Made by a program: the position numbers and the translations under genes. From positions 1 to 34,437 of the forward strand of contig CAZJBD010000008.1 in assembly GCA_964544265.1 (NCBI GenBank): 34,437 nucleotides of DNA, given 5' to 3'. The notes beneath the pieces are model-generated. The model was not told the DNA's origin and ran no database searches. It saw nothing but the letters and a program-made list of their open reading frames with translations. Shown here in pieces: positions 16,174 through 24,625 of this stretch. The stretch's first letter is position 1. Every line of letters begins with the position of its first letter. This DNA comes from JALHVH01 sp964544265 (GTDB taxonomy: Bacteria > Acidobacteriota > Aminicenantia > Aminicenantales > Saccharicenantaceae).

Positions 16174-17489
16174 CCATAAGGCCCAAGCTCAACACGTTCG
16201 ACGCCACAATGATCGTGGTGAGTCTTGTCATCGGCATCGGCATCTTCCGGACCCCGGCCATGGTCGCCTCGGCCGCCCGAACGCCATTCCTCTTCTTCCT
16301 GGCCTGGGGCCTCGGAGGTCTCGTCAGTCTCCTCGGCGCCCTCACCTTCGCCGAGGTCGGGGCACGGGTTGCTGTACCCGGAGCATTCTACAAGACCGCC
16401 GCCGACAACTATGGCTCTCTCCCGGCCTTCATGCTCAATTGGACCAACGTCGTCATCGTAAACGGCGCCGGTGTGGCGGCCGTGGCAATCATCGGCGCCG
16501 AGTACCTCATGCCCATCCTTCTCCCAGCCGAAGCCCAAACGCGCCTCGCCGTCCAGGTCGCCGCGGCCGGCTTGACCATCGTCCTCATCGTCATCAACTT
16601 TTTGGGCATCCGGACCGGCGCCTGGGCCCAAAACATCCTAAGCCTGTTCAAGATCGGCATGATCGTCTTACTGGTCGCTGTCGCCTTCGCCCTTAAGGTC
16701 GCCCCCGCCGGGAATTCCTCTCTGCCGGTCACAAAGCCCTGGTGGTTCGGCCTAGCCGTCGGTTTCATCGCCGTCTTTTATACTTATGGCGGCTATCATT
16801 GGACAATAAACTTCGGCGCCGACCTAAAAAACGCCAGGCGAAACATGCCCAGGGCCATCGTGACCGGTGTTCTGATCATCATCGCCTGCTACCTTCTCAT
16901 CAACGCCGCCTACGTGAAAGCCCTCGGTCTCCCGGGCGTAGCCGGGGCGAAACTCGTGGCCGCGGAGACCGCCCGCGTCTCATTCGGGACCTTCGGCCGA
17001 TTGTTCGTCTCCCTGGCGATCGGCCTGTCCGCGTTGGGGTTCCTCAACGTCACCCTTATGCAAATGCCCCGCGCCTATTATGCCATGGCGGAGGACCGGA
17101 GCCTTCCCAAGCCCTTCAAGCAGGTCAACCCTAGGACGCAGACCCAGGAGTTCGGACTTCTTTTTCTGGGAGGGTTGATTATCTTCTCGATCTTTTTCCT
17201 GGGGACCTTCGAGTCCATCGTCAACTACGTCATGTTCCTTGACAGCCTGAACATCGCCCTCGTGGCCTCGACCCTTTTCGTCCTGAGGAGGAAGGCGAAG
17301 CGCGCTGGCGAGGAATATTCAGGCTATCGAGTGCCCCTCTATCCGGTCGTTCCGGCCATCTTCGTCCTGTTCCTGCTTGGCATCTCCGCGAACGTGCTCC
17401 TGACGCAGACGCGCGAGGCGCTTCTCGGTATTGTTCTCTTCGCCTCGGGTTATCCCATATTCCGGATCATGCGGCGGGTCAATAGATAA
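16170..17489 (+). CDS. APC superfamily amino acid permease
   Basis: 439 residues with about twelve hydrophobic segments. The first helix carries the APC substrate-binding motif GIGIFRTP near residues 23-30, so it belongs to the amino acid-polyamine-organocation group (LAT/GerAB-like). It would import or exchange amino acids across the inner membrane; the substrate cannot be read from sequence. The start ATG 16170 overlaps the aminopeptidase stop (ATGA); the open frame continues upstream to 15999 inside that gene but has no membrane character. It ends the long rightward operon and faces the POT gene across 58 bases that show no clear terminator hairpin. Confidence 0.9.
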   Translation: MTIRPKLNTFDATMIVVSLVIGIGIFRTPAMVASAARTPFLFFLAWGLGGLVSLLGALTFAEVGARVAVPGAFYKTAADNYGSLPAFMLNWTNVVIVNGAGVAAVAIIGAEYLMPILLPAEAQTRLAVQVAAAGLTIVLIVINFLGIRTGAWAQNILSLFKIGMIVLLVAVAFALKVAPAGNSSLPVTKPWWFGLAVGFIAVFYTYGGYHWTINFGADLKNARRNMPRAIVTGVLIIIACYLLINAAYVKALGLPGVAGAKLVAAETARVSFGTFGRLFVSLAIGLSALGFLNVTLMQMPRAYYAMAEDRSLPKPFKQVNPRTQTQEFGLLFLGGLIIFSIFFLGTFESIVNYVMFLDSLNIALVASTLFVLRRKAKRAGEEYSGYRVPLYPVVPAIFVLFLLGISANVLLTQTREALLGIVLFASGYPIFRIMRRVNR

Positions 17490-17547
17490 GTTCGATGAAT
17501 CTCGTATGGATTCTAAGCTTTTTGAGGAACGCAGGCGTTTGACCCTC

Positions 17548-19230
17548 TCAGACTCCAGACGCTCTCTCCAGCCGCTTCATGATCGAGAGAATGAAGGTCG
17601 CCGAAAGGAGGCAGGCGACGACGAGGATGAGCCACAGCGTTGATAGAGGGACCTTCATCCACAAGTAACCGGCAACGCCCACGAGATTCATCCCAATAGC
17701 AGTTGCCGCGAACCAGCCCCCCTGCATGAGTCCCTTATATTTCGGCGGAGCGACCTTGGATACGAAGGAGATCCCGATGGGGCTCAAGAAGAGCTCTGCG
17801 ATGGTCAGCAGGAAATACGTCGAGATCAGCCAATAAACTGAAACCTGCGATGCCGCGGGAGCGACCTGACCGCCCAGGGCCTTCGGGCTGGGAAGTCCGA
17901 GAGAGCCGATGACGAGAATCATGAACGAGAGAGCCGTCATCAGCATGCCGATGGCGATCTTCCTCGGGGCGGAGGGCTCCTTTCCCCTCTTGTTGAGGTA
18001 TCCAAAGAGAACGACCACGACGGGAGTCAGGGCGACGATGAAGAAGGGGTTGAAGTGCTGGAACCGTTGGGGCGTGAATGGATTGATGGCTCCATAACCC
18101 CTGTATCGCAGGAACGCTGCAGCCGCGAAGACCGCGAAAGTCGCCCCGCCGGCGATGCGTCCCATGATCTTCGACCCCTTTCTGAACAGGAAGATTAGGC
18201 CAAGGACGGCCAGGGAGATTGACAGCAGGCCGGCAAGGTCAAGCCAGAGGTTGGAGATCTTTCCGACGCTCGGCACGGTGTAGTCCCGGGCGAAGAAGGT
18301 CATGGTCGATGAGCTCTGCTGGAAGGCCATCCAGAAGAAGATGACGACAAAGAACACAAGGCCCAAGGCCATCAGCCGTTCTTTGGTTTCCTTGGGCGTC
18401 AGCTCGACGACCTGGGATCTTGTGGCCTCGGATTTCGCCTTCTGCCTCTCCGTCAGGTCCGCGTGGCCGTAGTGCTTCCGAAAGCCCCAAAAAATGAGCA
18501 TCGAGATGATCAGGCTGAAGCAGGCGACACCAAAGCCGAAGTGGTAGGATTTGCTCAGGGCGTTAATGTAGCTCACGGAGAACGCCTTCAAGGTCGTCAG
18601 CGTGACCTTCGGGTCCTGCGCCTGAGCCAAGGAGAGATAGAACTCCACGCCGGCAAGCCTGTTCTTCAGGAAATCGTTGGCCAAGGCAGGAATCCTGGCG
18701 TCGTAGAAATAATGAGATGCGGACAGGACCCAGTTGGAGACCTTCTCTGAGGCCGTGGGGGCGAACATGGCGCCGATATTGATCCCCATATAAAAGATGT
18801 TGAACGCCCTATCCCTAAGAGGGCTATACTTGGGGTCGTCATAGAGGTTCCCGACCAGGGCCTGAAGGTTGCCTTTGAAAAGCCCCGTGCCGAGCGCGAC
18901 GGTCGCCAGGGCGACAATCACGAGGCCAAAACCCGTTTCCATGCGCGTGGGCAAGGCCAGCAGGACGTAGCCGATGAACATCACGATCATCCCCAGACTG
19001 ATCGTCTTTCCGTAGCCAAGGAACCTGTCGGCCAGGAACCCGCCCAGCAGCGGGAAGAAATAAACGAAAAACATAAAAACGCCGTAGACCATGCTTGACA
19101 TTCCCGCGGTCATGCCGTACTTCGCCTGCATGAACAGGACGAAGATGCTGACCATCGTGTAGAAGCCAAACCTCTCGCCCATATTAGCCAGGAACGCGAC
19201 GAACAGTCCCTTGGGATGTCCCTTAAACAT
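17548..19230 (-). CDS. POT/PTR2 family proton-dependent oligopeptide transporter
   Basis: 560 residues, major facilitator fold with about 14 hydrophobic segments. The POT signature is near the N-terminus (NMGERFGFYTM, residues 16-26, the ExxERF type), and GNLQALVGNLY resembles the second family motif. These transporters import di- and tripeptides with protons. It is last of three genes on the minus strand, 16 bases after the ATPase gene. Together with the aminopeptidase, APC permease and isoaspartyl dipeptidase nearby it suggests peptide use. Confidence 0.93.
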   Translation of the reverse strand: MFKGHPKGLFVAFLANMGERFGFYTMVSIFVLFMQAKYGMTAGMSSMVYGVFMFFVYFFPLLGGFLADRFLGYGKTISLGMIVMFIGYVLLALPTRMETGFGLVIVALATVALGTGLFKGNLQALVGNLYDDPKYSPLRDRAFNIFYMGINIGAMFAPTASEKVSNWVLSASHYFYDARIPALANDFLKNRLAGVEFYLSLAQAQDPKVTLTTLKAFSVSYINALSKSYHFGFGVACFSLIISMLIFWGFRKHYGHADLTERQKAKSEATRSQVVELTPKETKERLMALGLVFFVVIFFWMAFQQSSSTMTFFARDYTVPSVGKISNLWLDLAGLLSISLAVLGLIFLFRKGSKIMGRIAGGATFAVFAAAAFLRYRGYGAINPFTPQRFQHFNPFFIVALTPVVVVLFGYLNKRGKEPSAPRKIAIGMLMTALSFMILVIGSLGLPSPKALGGQVAPAASQVSVYWLISTYFLLTIAELFLSPIGISFVSKVAPPKYKGLMQGGWFAATAIGMNLVGVAGYLWMKVPLSTLWLILVVACLLSATFILSIMKRLERASGV

Positions 19231-19246
19231 GGTTCACCGCCTTGCT

Positions 19247-20758
19247 TTATCTGCGGCCGCCCCCCAGGATGGAGCCGAGAATACCCCTTAGGACCTGACG
19301 GCCGATTTGGCTCCCGACCGAGCGGGCCGCGCTTTTAGCCATGGCCTCGAGCAGCGTGTCCCTCGGCCGTCCGATCGGACGCCTCGGCGCCGGCGGATAG
19401 GAACCCGGGACCTGCGGAAAAGGAACTTTAAACGTCTGTTCCCGGGAGGCCCGTTCCTGCTCCTGCCGTTGGGCGGCCTCGTCAGCCCGCGCCTTGAGCA
19501 TCTCATAGGCGGAATCGCGGTCAATCATCCGTTCGTAGTGGCCGTAGACAAGGGATTGGCGGATGATTTGCTGCCTCTCTTCTCCGGAAATCGGACCCAT
19601 TCGGCTAGAAGGAGGCAGGATGAAGGCCCGCTCCACGATCCCCGGCTGTCCCTTCTCGTCTAGGAAGGACACGAGTCCCTCGCCGACTCGGAGTTCGAGG
19701 ATGGCCGTCTCAATATCTATTTTCGGGTTCTGACGGAACGTCTCGGCGGCAGCCCGGACGGCTTTCTGATCGCGCGGGGTGAAAGCCCGCAAGGCGTGCT
19801 GGATGCGGTTGCCCAGCTGAGTGAGAGTGATATCCGGTATATCCAACGGATTCTGGCTGATAAAATAGACTCCCACTCCCTTGGACCGGATGAGACGAAC
19901 GACCTGCTCGATTTTCTGGAGCAGGACCTGAGGGGCATCTGTGAACAGGAGATGGGCCTCATCGAAGAAGAAGACGAGTTTCGGCTTTTCCTGATCACCG
20001 ACCTCAGGGAGCTCTTCGAAAAGCTCGGCCAGCAGCCAGAGGAGGAAGGTCGCATAGAGCATCGGCGTGAGCATGAGCTTATCCGCGATCAGGATGTTGA
20101 TCATCCCCCGTCCCCGCTCGTCCGTCTGGACCAAGTCATCCAAATTGAGGGCGGGCTCGCCGAAGAGCCTATCCCCGCCCTGTTCCTCGAGGGCAAGGAG
20201 ACCGCGCTGGATAGCGCCGATGGAGGCCGTGGAGACGCGGCCGTATTCGGTTTCGAACTCATCCGCGTGGTCACCGGCGTATTGAACCATGGCCCGGAGG
20301 TCCTTGAAATCGAGGAGGAGGAGACCGTTGTCGTCCGCGACCCGGAAAACGAGGGAGAGGACGCCGCTCTGGACCTCGTTGAGGTTCAGGAGCCGCGAGA
20401 AAAGGAGGGGCCCCATGTCCGAAACGGTCGTCCGGACGGGATGTCCCTGTTCTCCGAAAACGTCCCAGAACACAACCGGGCTTCCCGAGAAAGCGAAATC
20501 TGCAAGCCTCAGAAGATGAATGCGCTCCTGGAGTTTAGGCGTCAACTCTCCGGGTTGACTGAGGCCGGCCAGGTCGCTCTTGACGTCGGCCAGGAAGACC
20601 GGCACCCCGATGCGGCTGAAGTTCTCCGCCAGGACCTGGAGGGACACGGTCTTCCCGGTCCCTGTAGCCCCGGAGATCATGCCGTGGCGGTTGGCCATCC
20701 TCGGCAGCATGAAAAGGTCTTTTTCTCCTCGGGCGATGAAAAGTCCATCTGCCATCAT
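19247..20758 (-). CDS. HerA-like ATPase, DUF853 (YjgR) family
   Basis: 503 residues. Walker A is GATGTGKT at 30-37, and Walker B FFFDEAH is near 265-271. The overall layout matches DUF853/YjgR, a HerA-FtsK-type hexameric ATPase of uncertain function. The C-terminal 100 residues contain a Glu/Arg-rich helix, a Pro-rich stretch and a Gly-rich end (GGGRR). An AAGGAGAG sequence precedes ATG 20758; the adjacent ATG 20755 could also be used. It is flanked in one operon by an acyltransferase (25 bases upstream) and a peptide transporter (16 bases downstream). It is not accompanied by NurA or by defence genes, so a phage-defence role is not supported here. Confidence 0.9.
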   Translation of the reverse strand: MMADGLFIARGEKDLFMLPRMANRHGMISGATGTGKTVSLQVLAENFSRIGVPVFLADVKSDLAGLSQPGELTPKLQERIHLLRLADFAFSGSPVVFWDVFGEQGHPVRTTVSDMGPLLFSRLLNLNEVQSGVLSLVFRVADDNGLLLLDFKDLRAMVQYAGDHADEFETEYGRVSTASIGAIQRGLLALEEQGGDRLFGEPALNLDDLVQTDERGRGMINILIADKLMLTPMLYATFLLWLLAELFEELPEVGDQEKPKLVFFFDEAHLLFTDAPQVLLQKIEQVVRLIRSKGVGVYFISQNPLDIPDITLTQLGNRIQHALRAFTPRDQKAVRAAAETFRQNPKIDIETAILELRVGEGLVSFLDEKGQPGIVERAFILPPSSRMGPISGEERQQIIRQSLVYGHYERMIDRDSAYEMLKARADEAAQRQEQERASREQTFKVPFPQVPGSYPPAPRRPIGRPRDTLLEAMAKSAARSVGSQIGRQVLRGILGSILGGGRR

Positions 20759-20783
20759 AGTCTCTCCTTGTTCCCCATCGTTC

Positions 20784-21542
20784 TCACGTCCGGATGATAT
20801 CCAGGAAAAGCGATTTCACGCGGCTCTCGAGGGCCTCTCTGAAGGCTTCGATGGTTTCGCTGGCGCTGCCCTTCATGTGGTCCTTGACGTACATGGGTTC
20901 GCCGACATTGACTTTGACCGTCCCCGGGATGGGAAACGGGATATGAGTCCCGAACACGGCCAAAGGTGTTACGGGGACCGAAAGACGTTCGCCCTGATAG
21001 AGATCATAGGCCATAACCGAGGCGCCGTGACGGAAGCGCTTGACGTAGGGGTTGGAGTCGTGGGAATCCACCCGGCCCCGCCCCTGGAGCGCAATGATGG
21101 CCCGGCCTTTCCTGAGATAATCCTCACACTTTTTGACGGCCTCGGCCCGGCCGCCGTCCAGGTCAACGGGGATGCTCCCGACCTTGGCGATATTAGACGA
21201 GATGTAGGCAACGACCAAGGAGTAGAACGGATTGAGAAGGAGATGGAGCATGAGGCCGAAATCCTTCAAGTGGCGATGGAGGTGCTTGCGGACGAGGAAG
21301 CTCAAATCCGCTTTGTTAAAAATCATCTTATTGGCCGTAAAGAAAATGGGCCGAGGGACAATCTTAAACAATAGGCCGACGTCCTTTTGGCTCCCGATAT
21401 GGTTCCCGACGATGATGTTGGGGCCCTGAAGGACGAAGTTCTCTTGTCCCCTGACCTCGATCTTCTTGGGAAAAAGGGCGAGGTTGGTCAGGCGCCGGAT
21501 GCCCTTCTCCAGCTGTTTCAATTCGCTTTCGAAACTCGCCAT
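20784..21542 (-). CDS. PlsC-like 1-acylglycerol-3-phosphate acyltransferase family protein
   Basis: 252 residues, LPLAT/PlsC acyltransferase fold. The catalytic motif appears as NHIGSQKD at 47-54. The classic form is H-x4-D, but here H48 and D54 are five residues apart. The second conserved block, usually FPEGTRS, is replaced by LQGRGRVDS. It may therefore be a divergent acyltransferase with another acceptor than lysophosphatidate, or inactive. It is the first gene of the minus-strand operon. ATG 21542 lies only 14 bases after the -10 box and has no Shine-Dalgarno sequence. Confidence 0.78.
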   Translation of the reverse strand: MASFESELKQLEKGIRRLTNLALFPKKIEVRGQENFVLQGPNIIVGNHIGSQKDVGLLFKIVPRPIFFTANKMIFNKADLSFLVRKHLHRHLKDFGLMLHLLLNPFYSLVVAYISSNIAKVGSIPVDLDGGRAEAVKKCEDYLRKGRAIIALQGRGRVDSHDSNPYVKRFRHGASVMAYDLYQGERLSVPVTPLAVFGTHIPFPIPGTVKVNVGEPMYVKDHMKGSASETIEAFREALESRVKSLFLDIIRT

Positions 21543-21556
21543 GGTTCGGGAAGTTC

Positions 21557-21585
21557 ATTGTAGGGGCGCGGCCGGGCCTTGTCAA
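21557..21585 (-). promoter_or_regulatory. Near-consensus promoter of the acyltransferase-ATPase-POT operon
   Basis: Read on the minus strand, TTGACA (21585-21580), a 17-base spacer and TACAAT (21562-21557) match the housekeeping consensus at 11 of 12 positions. Transcription would start near 21550, giving a leader of only about 8 nt. The -35 box overlaps that of a rightward promoter for iadA. Confidence 0.72.
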
Positions 21586-21605
21586 TCGCCTTGAAGAATG
21601 ATAAT
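21579..21605 (+). promoter_or_regulatory. Possible promoter of iadA-nhaC
   Basis: TTGTCA (21579-21584) with GATAAT (21600-21605) at 15 bases, or TAATTT (21602-21607) at 17 bases, could form a rightward promoter. The heptamer TTGTCAA at 21579-21585 serves as -35 element on both strands, so the two directions should compete for RNA polymerase. Confidence 0.42.
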
Positions 21606-21639
21606 TTATGACTTCTTCATGAACGGCCAGGAGGACATC

Positions 21640-22812
21640 ATGATCATGCTCATCCAAAACGGGCAGGTTTTCGCTCCGGAGCCGTTGGGCGCAAAGGATG
21701 TCCTTATTGCCGGAGGAAGGCTCGCCGCCGTCCGGAAGCCCGGTGCGGTCCGGATGAACGGGGTAGATATGACGACGATCGACGCCTCCGGAAAATATGT
21801 CGTTCCTGGTCTCATCGACACCCACGTCCACATCCTGGGGGGAGGGGGCGAAGGCGGGCCGGCCACCAGGGCTCCCGAGATCCGGATCGAGGACATCGTC
21901 GGAAGCGGCGTCACGACGCTCGTCGGCTGCCTGGGCACCGACGGTACGACCCGGCATATGGAGTCCCTCCTGGCCAAGGCCCGGGGGCTCGAGATCGAAG
22001 GGATCTCAACCTTCATCTACTCCGGTTCCTACGAGGTCCCTATTCAAACACTTACGGGGAGCGCCCGGACAGACCTCATCCTTATCGACAAGGTTATCGG
22101 CGCCGGAGAGGTCGCCATCTCCGACCATCGCTCCTCTCAACCGACGTTCGAGGAGTTCGCCCGGCTGGCGGCCGAATGCCGGGTCGGGGGGATGCTCGGG
22201 GGCAAGGCAGGGGTCCTTCACTGCCACCTCGGGGACGGTCCGCGAAAACTGGAATTCTTCTTCCGGCTTATCCGCGATACGGAAATCCCGCCGACCCAAC
22301 TCATGCCGACCCATATCAACCGCAACCGCGAGCTCTTCGAGGAAGGCGTCCGGTGGATCAAGGCGGGAGGATTCGTCGACCTGACGACCGGTCCCGACCC
22401 CGACCCCAGCAAGGAACCGGATGTTTCCATTGAAGATTGCGTCCGCCTCTTCCTGGAGCACGGCGTGCCGTTTAAGAGGTGGACGGTGAGCTCGGATTCG
22501 AATGGCAGCTTCCCGGTCTTCGATAAGAGCGGCAAGCTCATCGCTTTGACCATCGCCTCCGAGCATGACCTCTTCCGGAAGTTTCGTGATCTCGTTCGGA
22601 AGGGCCTCCTGAAGCTTGAGGAGGCGCTTTGGCCGTTCGCGACGAACAGCGCCGACTTCTATAAGCTCGTCCGCAAAGGCCGGATCGCCGAGGGCCTGGA
22701 TGCGGATATCCTCATCCTGAACAAGAACCTGGAGCTCGACACGGTCATCGCCGGAGGCCGACGAATGATGGAGGACGGGAAAGTCATCGCCCGGGGAACT
22801 TTCAGCGCCTAG
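21640..22812 (+). CDS. iadA: Isoaspartyl dipeptidase (beta-aspartyl peptidase)
   Basis: 390 residues, amidohydrolase superfamily, IadA type. It hydrolyses isoaspartyl dipeptides formed in damaged proteins, releasing aspartate. Metal-site residues align with the E. coli enzyme as I recall it: H62 and H64 (THVH), H196 (HLGD), H225 (PTHINRN) and D286 (SSDSNGS). The bridging carboxylated lysine of E. coli IadA (K162) is replaced by Glu157 in GEVAISDHRS. AGGAGG at 21629-21634 supports ATG 21640; ATG 21646 is possible and the upstream ATG 21598 unlikely. It is followed after 16 bases by nhaC and probably shares its transcript. Confidence 0.93.
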   Translation: MIMLIQNGQVFAPEPLGAKDVLIAGGRLAAVRKPGAVRMNGVDMTTIDASGKYVVPGLIDTHVHILGGGGEGGPATRAPEIRIEDIVGSGVTTLVGCLGTDGTTRHMESLLAKARGLEIEGISTFIYSGSYEVPIQTLTGSARTDLILIDKVIGAGEVAISDHRSSQPTFEEFARLAAECRVGGMLGGKAGVLHCHLGDGPRKLEFFFRLIRDTEIPPTQLMPTHINRNRELFEEGVRWIKAGGFVDLTTGPDPDPSKEPDVSIEDCVRLFLEHGVPFKRWTVSSDSNGSFPVFDKSGKLIALTIASEHDLFRKFRDLVRKGLLKLEEALWPFATNSADFYKLVRKGRIAEGLDADILILNKNLELDTVIAGGRRMMEDGKVIARGTFSA

Positions 22813-22828
22813 GCCCAAGGAAAAAAGT

Positions 22829-24256
22829 ATGGCAGAATCAAAAATACTGAAGGGCCGGGCCCCGCGAAACCCCAGTTTCGCCGTGGCCCTCGTTCCCTTC
22901 GTTTTGATGGGACTCCTCCTCGGAGTCGGATACGGAATCTACAAAATCAAACCCCAAGTTCTCCTCGTGGTGGCGGCATTCCTTACAGGCTGCGTTGGAT
23001 TCCTCCTGCGCTTCTCCTGGAAGGACATGGAGCAGGGCATCGTGGAAAGCATCCACAAGGCGATGCCAGCCATCCTGATCATGCTCTCCGTCGGAGTCCT
23101 CATCGGCGCCTGGATGACCTGCGGGACGATCCCCATGGTCATCTATTATGGATTGAAGCTCATCTCGCCCAAATTCTTCCTCGTAACGGCATGCCTCGGC
23201 TGCACAATCATCTCGCTGGTCACGGGAACGTCATGGGGGACCATAGGGACCGTGGGCGTCGCCTTTATCGGCATCGCTATGGGGCTTGGGATTCCCTTGG
23301 GATCCGCGGCCGGGGCCATCGTCGCCGGCGCCTACTTTGGTGACAAGATGTCGCCCCTCTCCGACATCCCCAACCTGGCTTCCGTCACCGTCGGGGTGAA
23401 CCTCTTCGACCATATCAAGCACATGTTTTGGTCGGCTATCCCGGCCTGGCTCGTGGGCCTCGCGATCTATTTCTTCCTGGGACTCAAGTACGGAGGCCAA
23501 ACGATTCAATCCGAAACCATGGCCCTTATCACAGAAACGCTCCGGAAGAGCTTCCGATTCAATATCTGGCTTCTCCTGCCCATGGTCATCGTCTTCGTTT
23601 TCGCCATCGCCAAGAAGCCGACCATTCCGGGGATGCTGCTCTCATCGGCGGTTGCCACGGTCCTGGCGGTCATCTTCCAGAAAGCCTCCATCCAGGAGAT
23701 CGCAACGGCCATGAACACGGGCTATACGGCCCATACCGGAGTGGCTGTCGTGGACAAGCTCATCTCCCGGGGCGGAATGATGAGCATGATGGAAACCCAG
23801 CTCGTCGCTTTCACGGCTTTCAGCTTCGGCGGAATCATGCAAAGGACGGGGATGCTCGGAGTCATCCTGGGGAGAATCATGAAGTTCGCGGACAAGGTCT
23901 GGAGCTTGGTGCTAACGACGATCGGGTCGGCCATACTCTCTGCCCTCATTACAGGGAGTTCCTACCTTTCCATGATCATCCCGGCCGAACTCCTGGGCGA
24001 CGCATATAAAAAGAAAGGCCTCGCGGCCAAGAACCTCTCCCGGATCATCGAGGAAAGCGGAGGCGTCATCGTCCCACTGATCCCCTGGAGCATGGCGGGC
24101 GTCTATATCACAGGCACGATAGGGGTTCCTGTATTCAGCTATCTCCCATGGACCTTCATGAATTACGTTTCCGTGCTCATCCTGGCGCTCTACGGCTTTA
24201 CCAAGTTCACCATGTCTCCGAGGCTTCGGGAGGACGAGACGCAACCGGAAAGCTAG
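22829..24256 (+). CDS. nhaC: NhaC family Na+/H+ antiporter
   Basis: 475 residues, multi-pass membrane protein of the NhaC type. Family hallmarks are VTGTSWGTIGT and GDKMSPLSDIPN near residues 131-185. Members exchange sodium for protons, and some act as malate/lactate-type antiporters, so an organic substrate cannot be excluded. Its position directly behind iadA suggests a role in export or uptake linked to aspartate or peptide breakdown, which is inference. An AAGGA stretch precedes ATG 22829. The TAG stop lies in a CTAG shared with the stop of the converging small gene. Confidence 0.9.
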   Translation: MAESKILKGRAPRNPSFAVALVPFVLMGLLLGVGYGIYKIKPQVLLVVAAFLTGCVGFLLRFSWKDMEQGIVESIHKAMPAILIMLSVGVLIGAWMTCGTIPMVIYYGLKLISPKFFLVTACLGCTIISLVTGTSWGTIGTVGVAFIGIAMGLGIPLGSAAGAIVAGAYFGDKMSPLSDIPNLASVTVGVNLFDHIKHMFWSAIPAWLVGLAIYFFLGLKYGGQTIQSETMALITETLRKSFRFNIWLLLPMVIVFVFAIAKKPTIPGMLLSSAVATVLAVIFQKASIQEIATAMNTGYTAHTGVAVVDKLISRGGMMSMMETQLVAFTAFSFGGIMQRTGMLGVILGRIMKFADKVWSLVLTTIGSAILSALITGSSYLSMIIPAELLGDAYKKKGLAAKNLSRIIEESGGVIVPLIPWSMAGVYITGTIGVPVFSYLPWTFMNYVSVLILALYGFTKFTMSPRLREDETQPES

Positions 24257-24519
24257 TCGTCGTCTTTTTGACCTAGGGCCTTCTTGAATTGTTCTTCCGC
24301 CTCAGCGTGCTTCTTTTTCTGGAGCTCGAAGGTCGCCTCGAGTTTGTGGTCCATCCCTTCCGTCCGTTTTTTTTCCTTGAGAAGGAGGTCGTCCAGGGAG
24401 CTTTTTTTCCTGGCTGCCTTCTCGGACTTAAGGATCCCCCTCGTTTCCGCGTCCAGCCAGAGCTTCGCCCCGCAGCAAGGGCAAACGACCGGGATTACCG
24501 AATCTTTTGTATCCGTCAT
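24253..24519 (-). CDS. Small zinc-ribbon plus coiled-coil protein, unknown function
   Basis: 88 residues, not recognised as a named family. The N-terminal half holds CPCCGAKLWLD (C13, C15, C16), half of a zinc ribbon. The rest is rich in Lys and Glu and is predicted by eye to form one long helix or coiled coil. With only one Cys cluster, metal binding would need a dimer. It has its own promoter, with almost no untranslated leader. Its stop codon shares the palindrome CTAG (24253-24256) with the stop of nhaC on the other strand. Coding potential is supported by the promoter and by the motif. Confidence 0.7.
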   Translation of the reverse strand: MTDTKDSVIPVVCPCCGAKLWLDAETRGILKSEKAARKKSSLDDLLLKEKKRTEGMDHKLEATFELQKKKHAEAEEQFKKALGQKDDD

Positions 24520-24528
24520 AATTTAAAT

Positions 24529-24557
24529 TATTTAGCAAAAAACGGAAGTTTTGGCAA
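24529..24557 (-). promoter_or_regulatory. Promoter of the small zinc-ribbon gene
   Basis: On the minus strand TTGCCA (24557-24552), a 17-base spacer and TAAATA (24534-24529) precede ATG 24519 by nine bases. The expected transcription start is about two bases before the ATG, so the mRNA would be essentially leaderless; no Shine-Dalgarno sequence is present. Confidence 0.55.
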
Positions 24558-24625
24558 ATTCGGCCCGCGAGCTTCAGGTTCGCTCGTGGGATTTGTTTTT
24601 CACGCTCTTTCGGCCAACATGGGCT

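Noticed and set aside
19247..20758. Phage-defence HerA system
   Set aside because: The ATPase is of the DUF853/YjgR type and lies between an acyltransferase and a peptide transporter, with no NurA, SIR2 or nuclease partner.
19796..20797. Plus-strand open frame of 333 codons opposite the HerA-like gene
   Set aside because: The minus-strand gene has clear Walker A and B motifs; the opposite frame is acidic low-complexity sequence without a start signal.
24540..24610. Sigma-54 promoter (GG-N10-GC) near the activator gene
   Set aside because: TTGGCA is present near 24551, but the GC element is not at the required distance on either strand.
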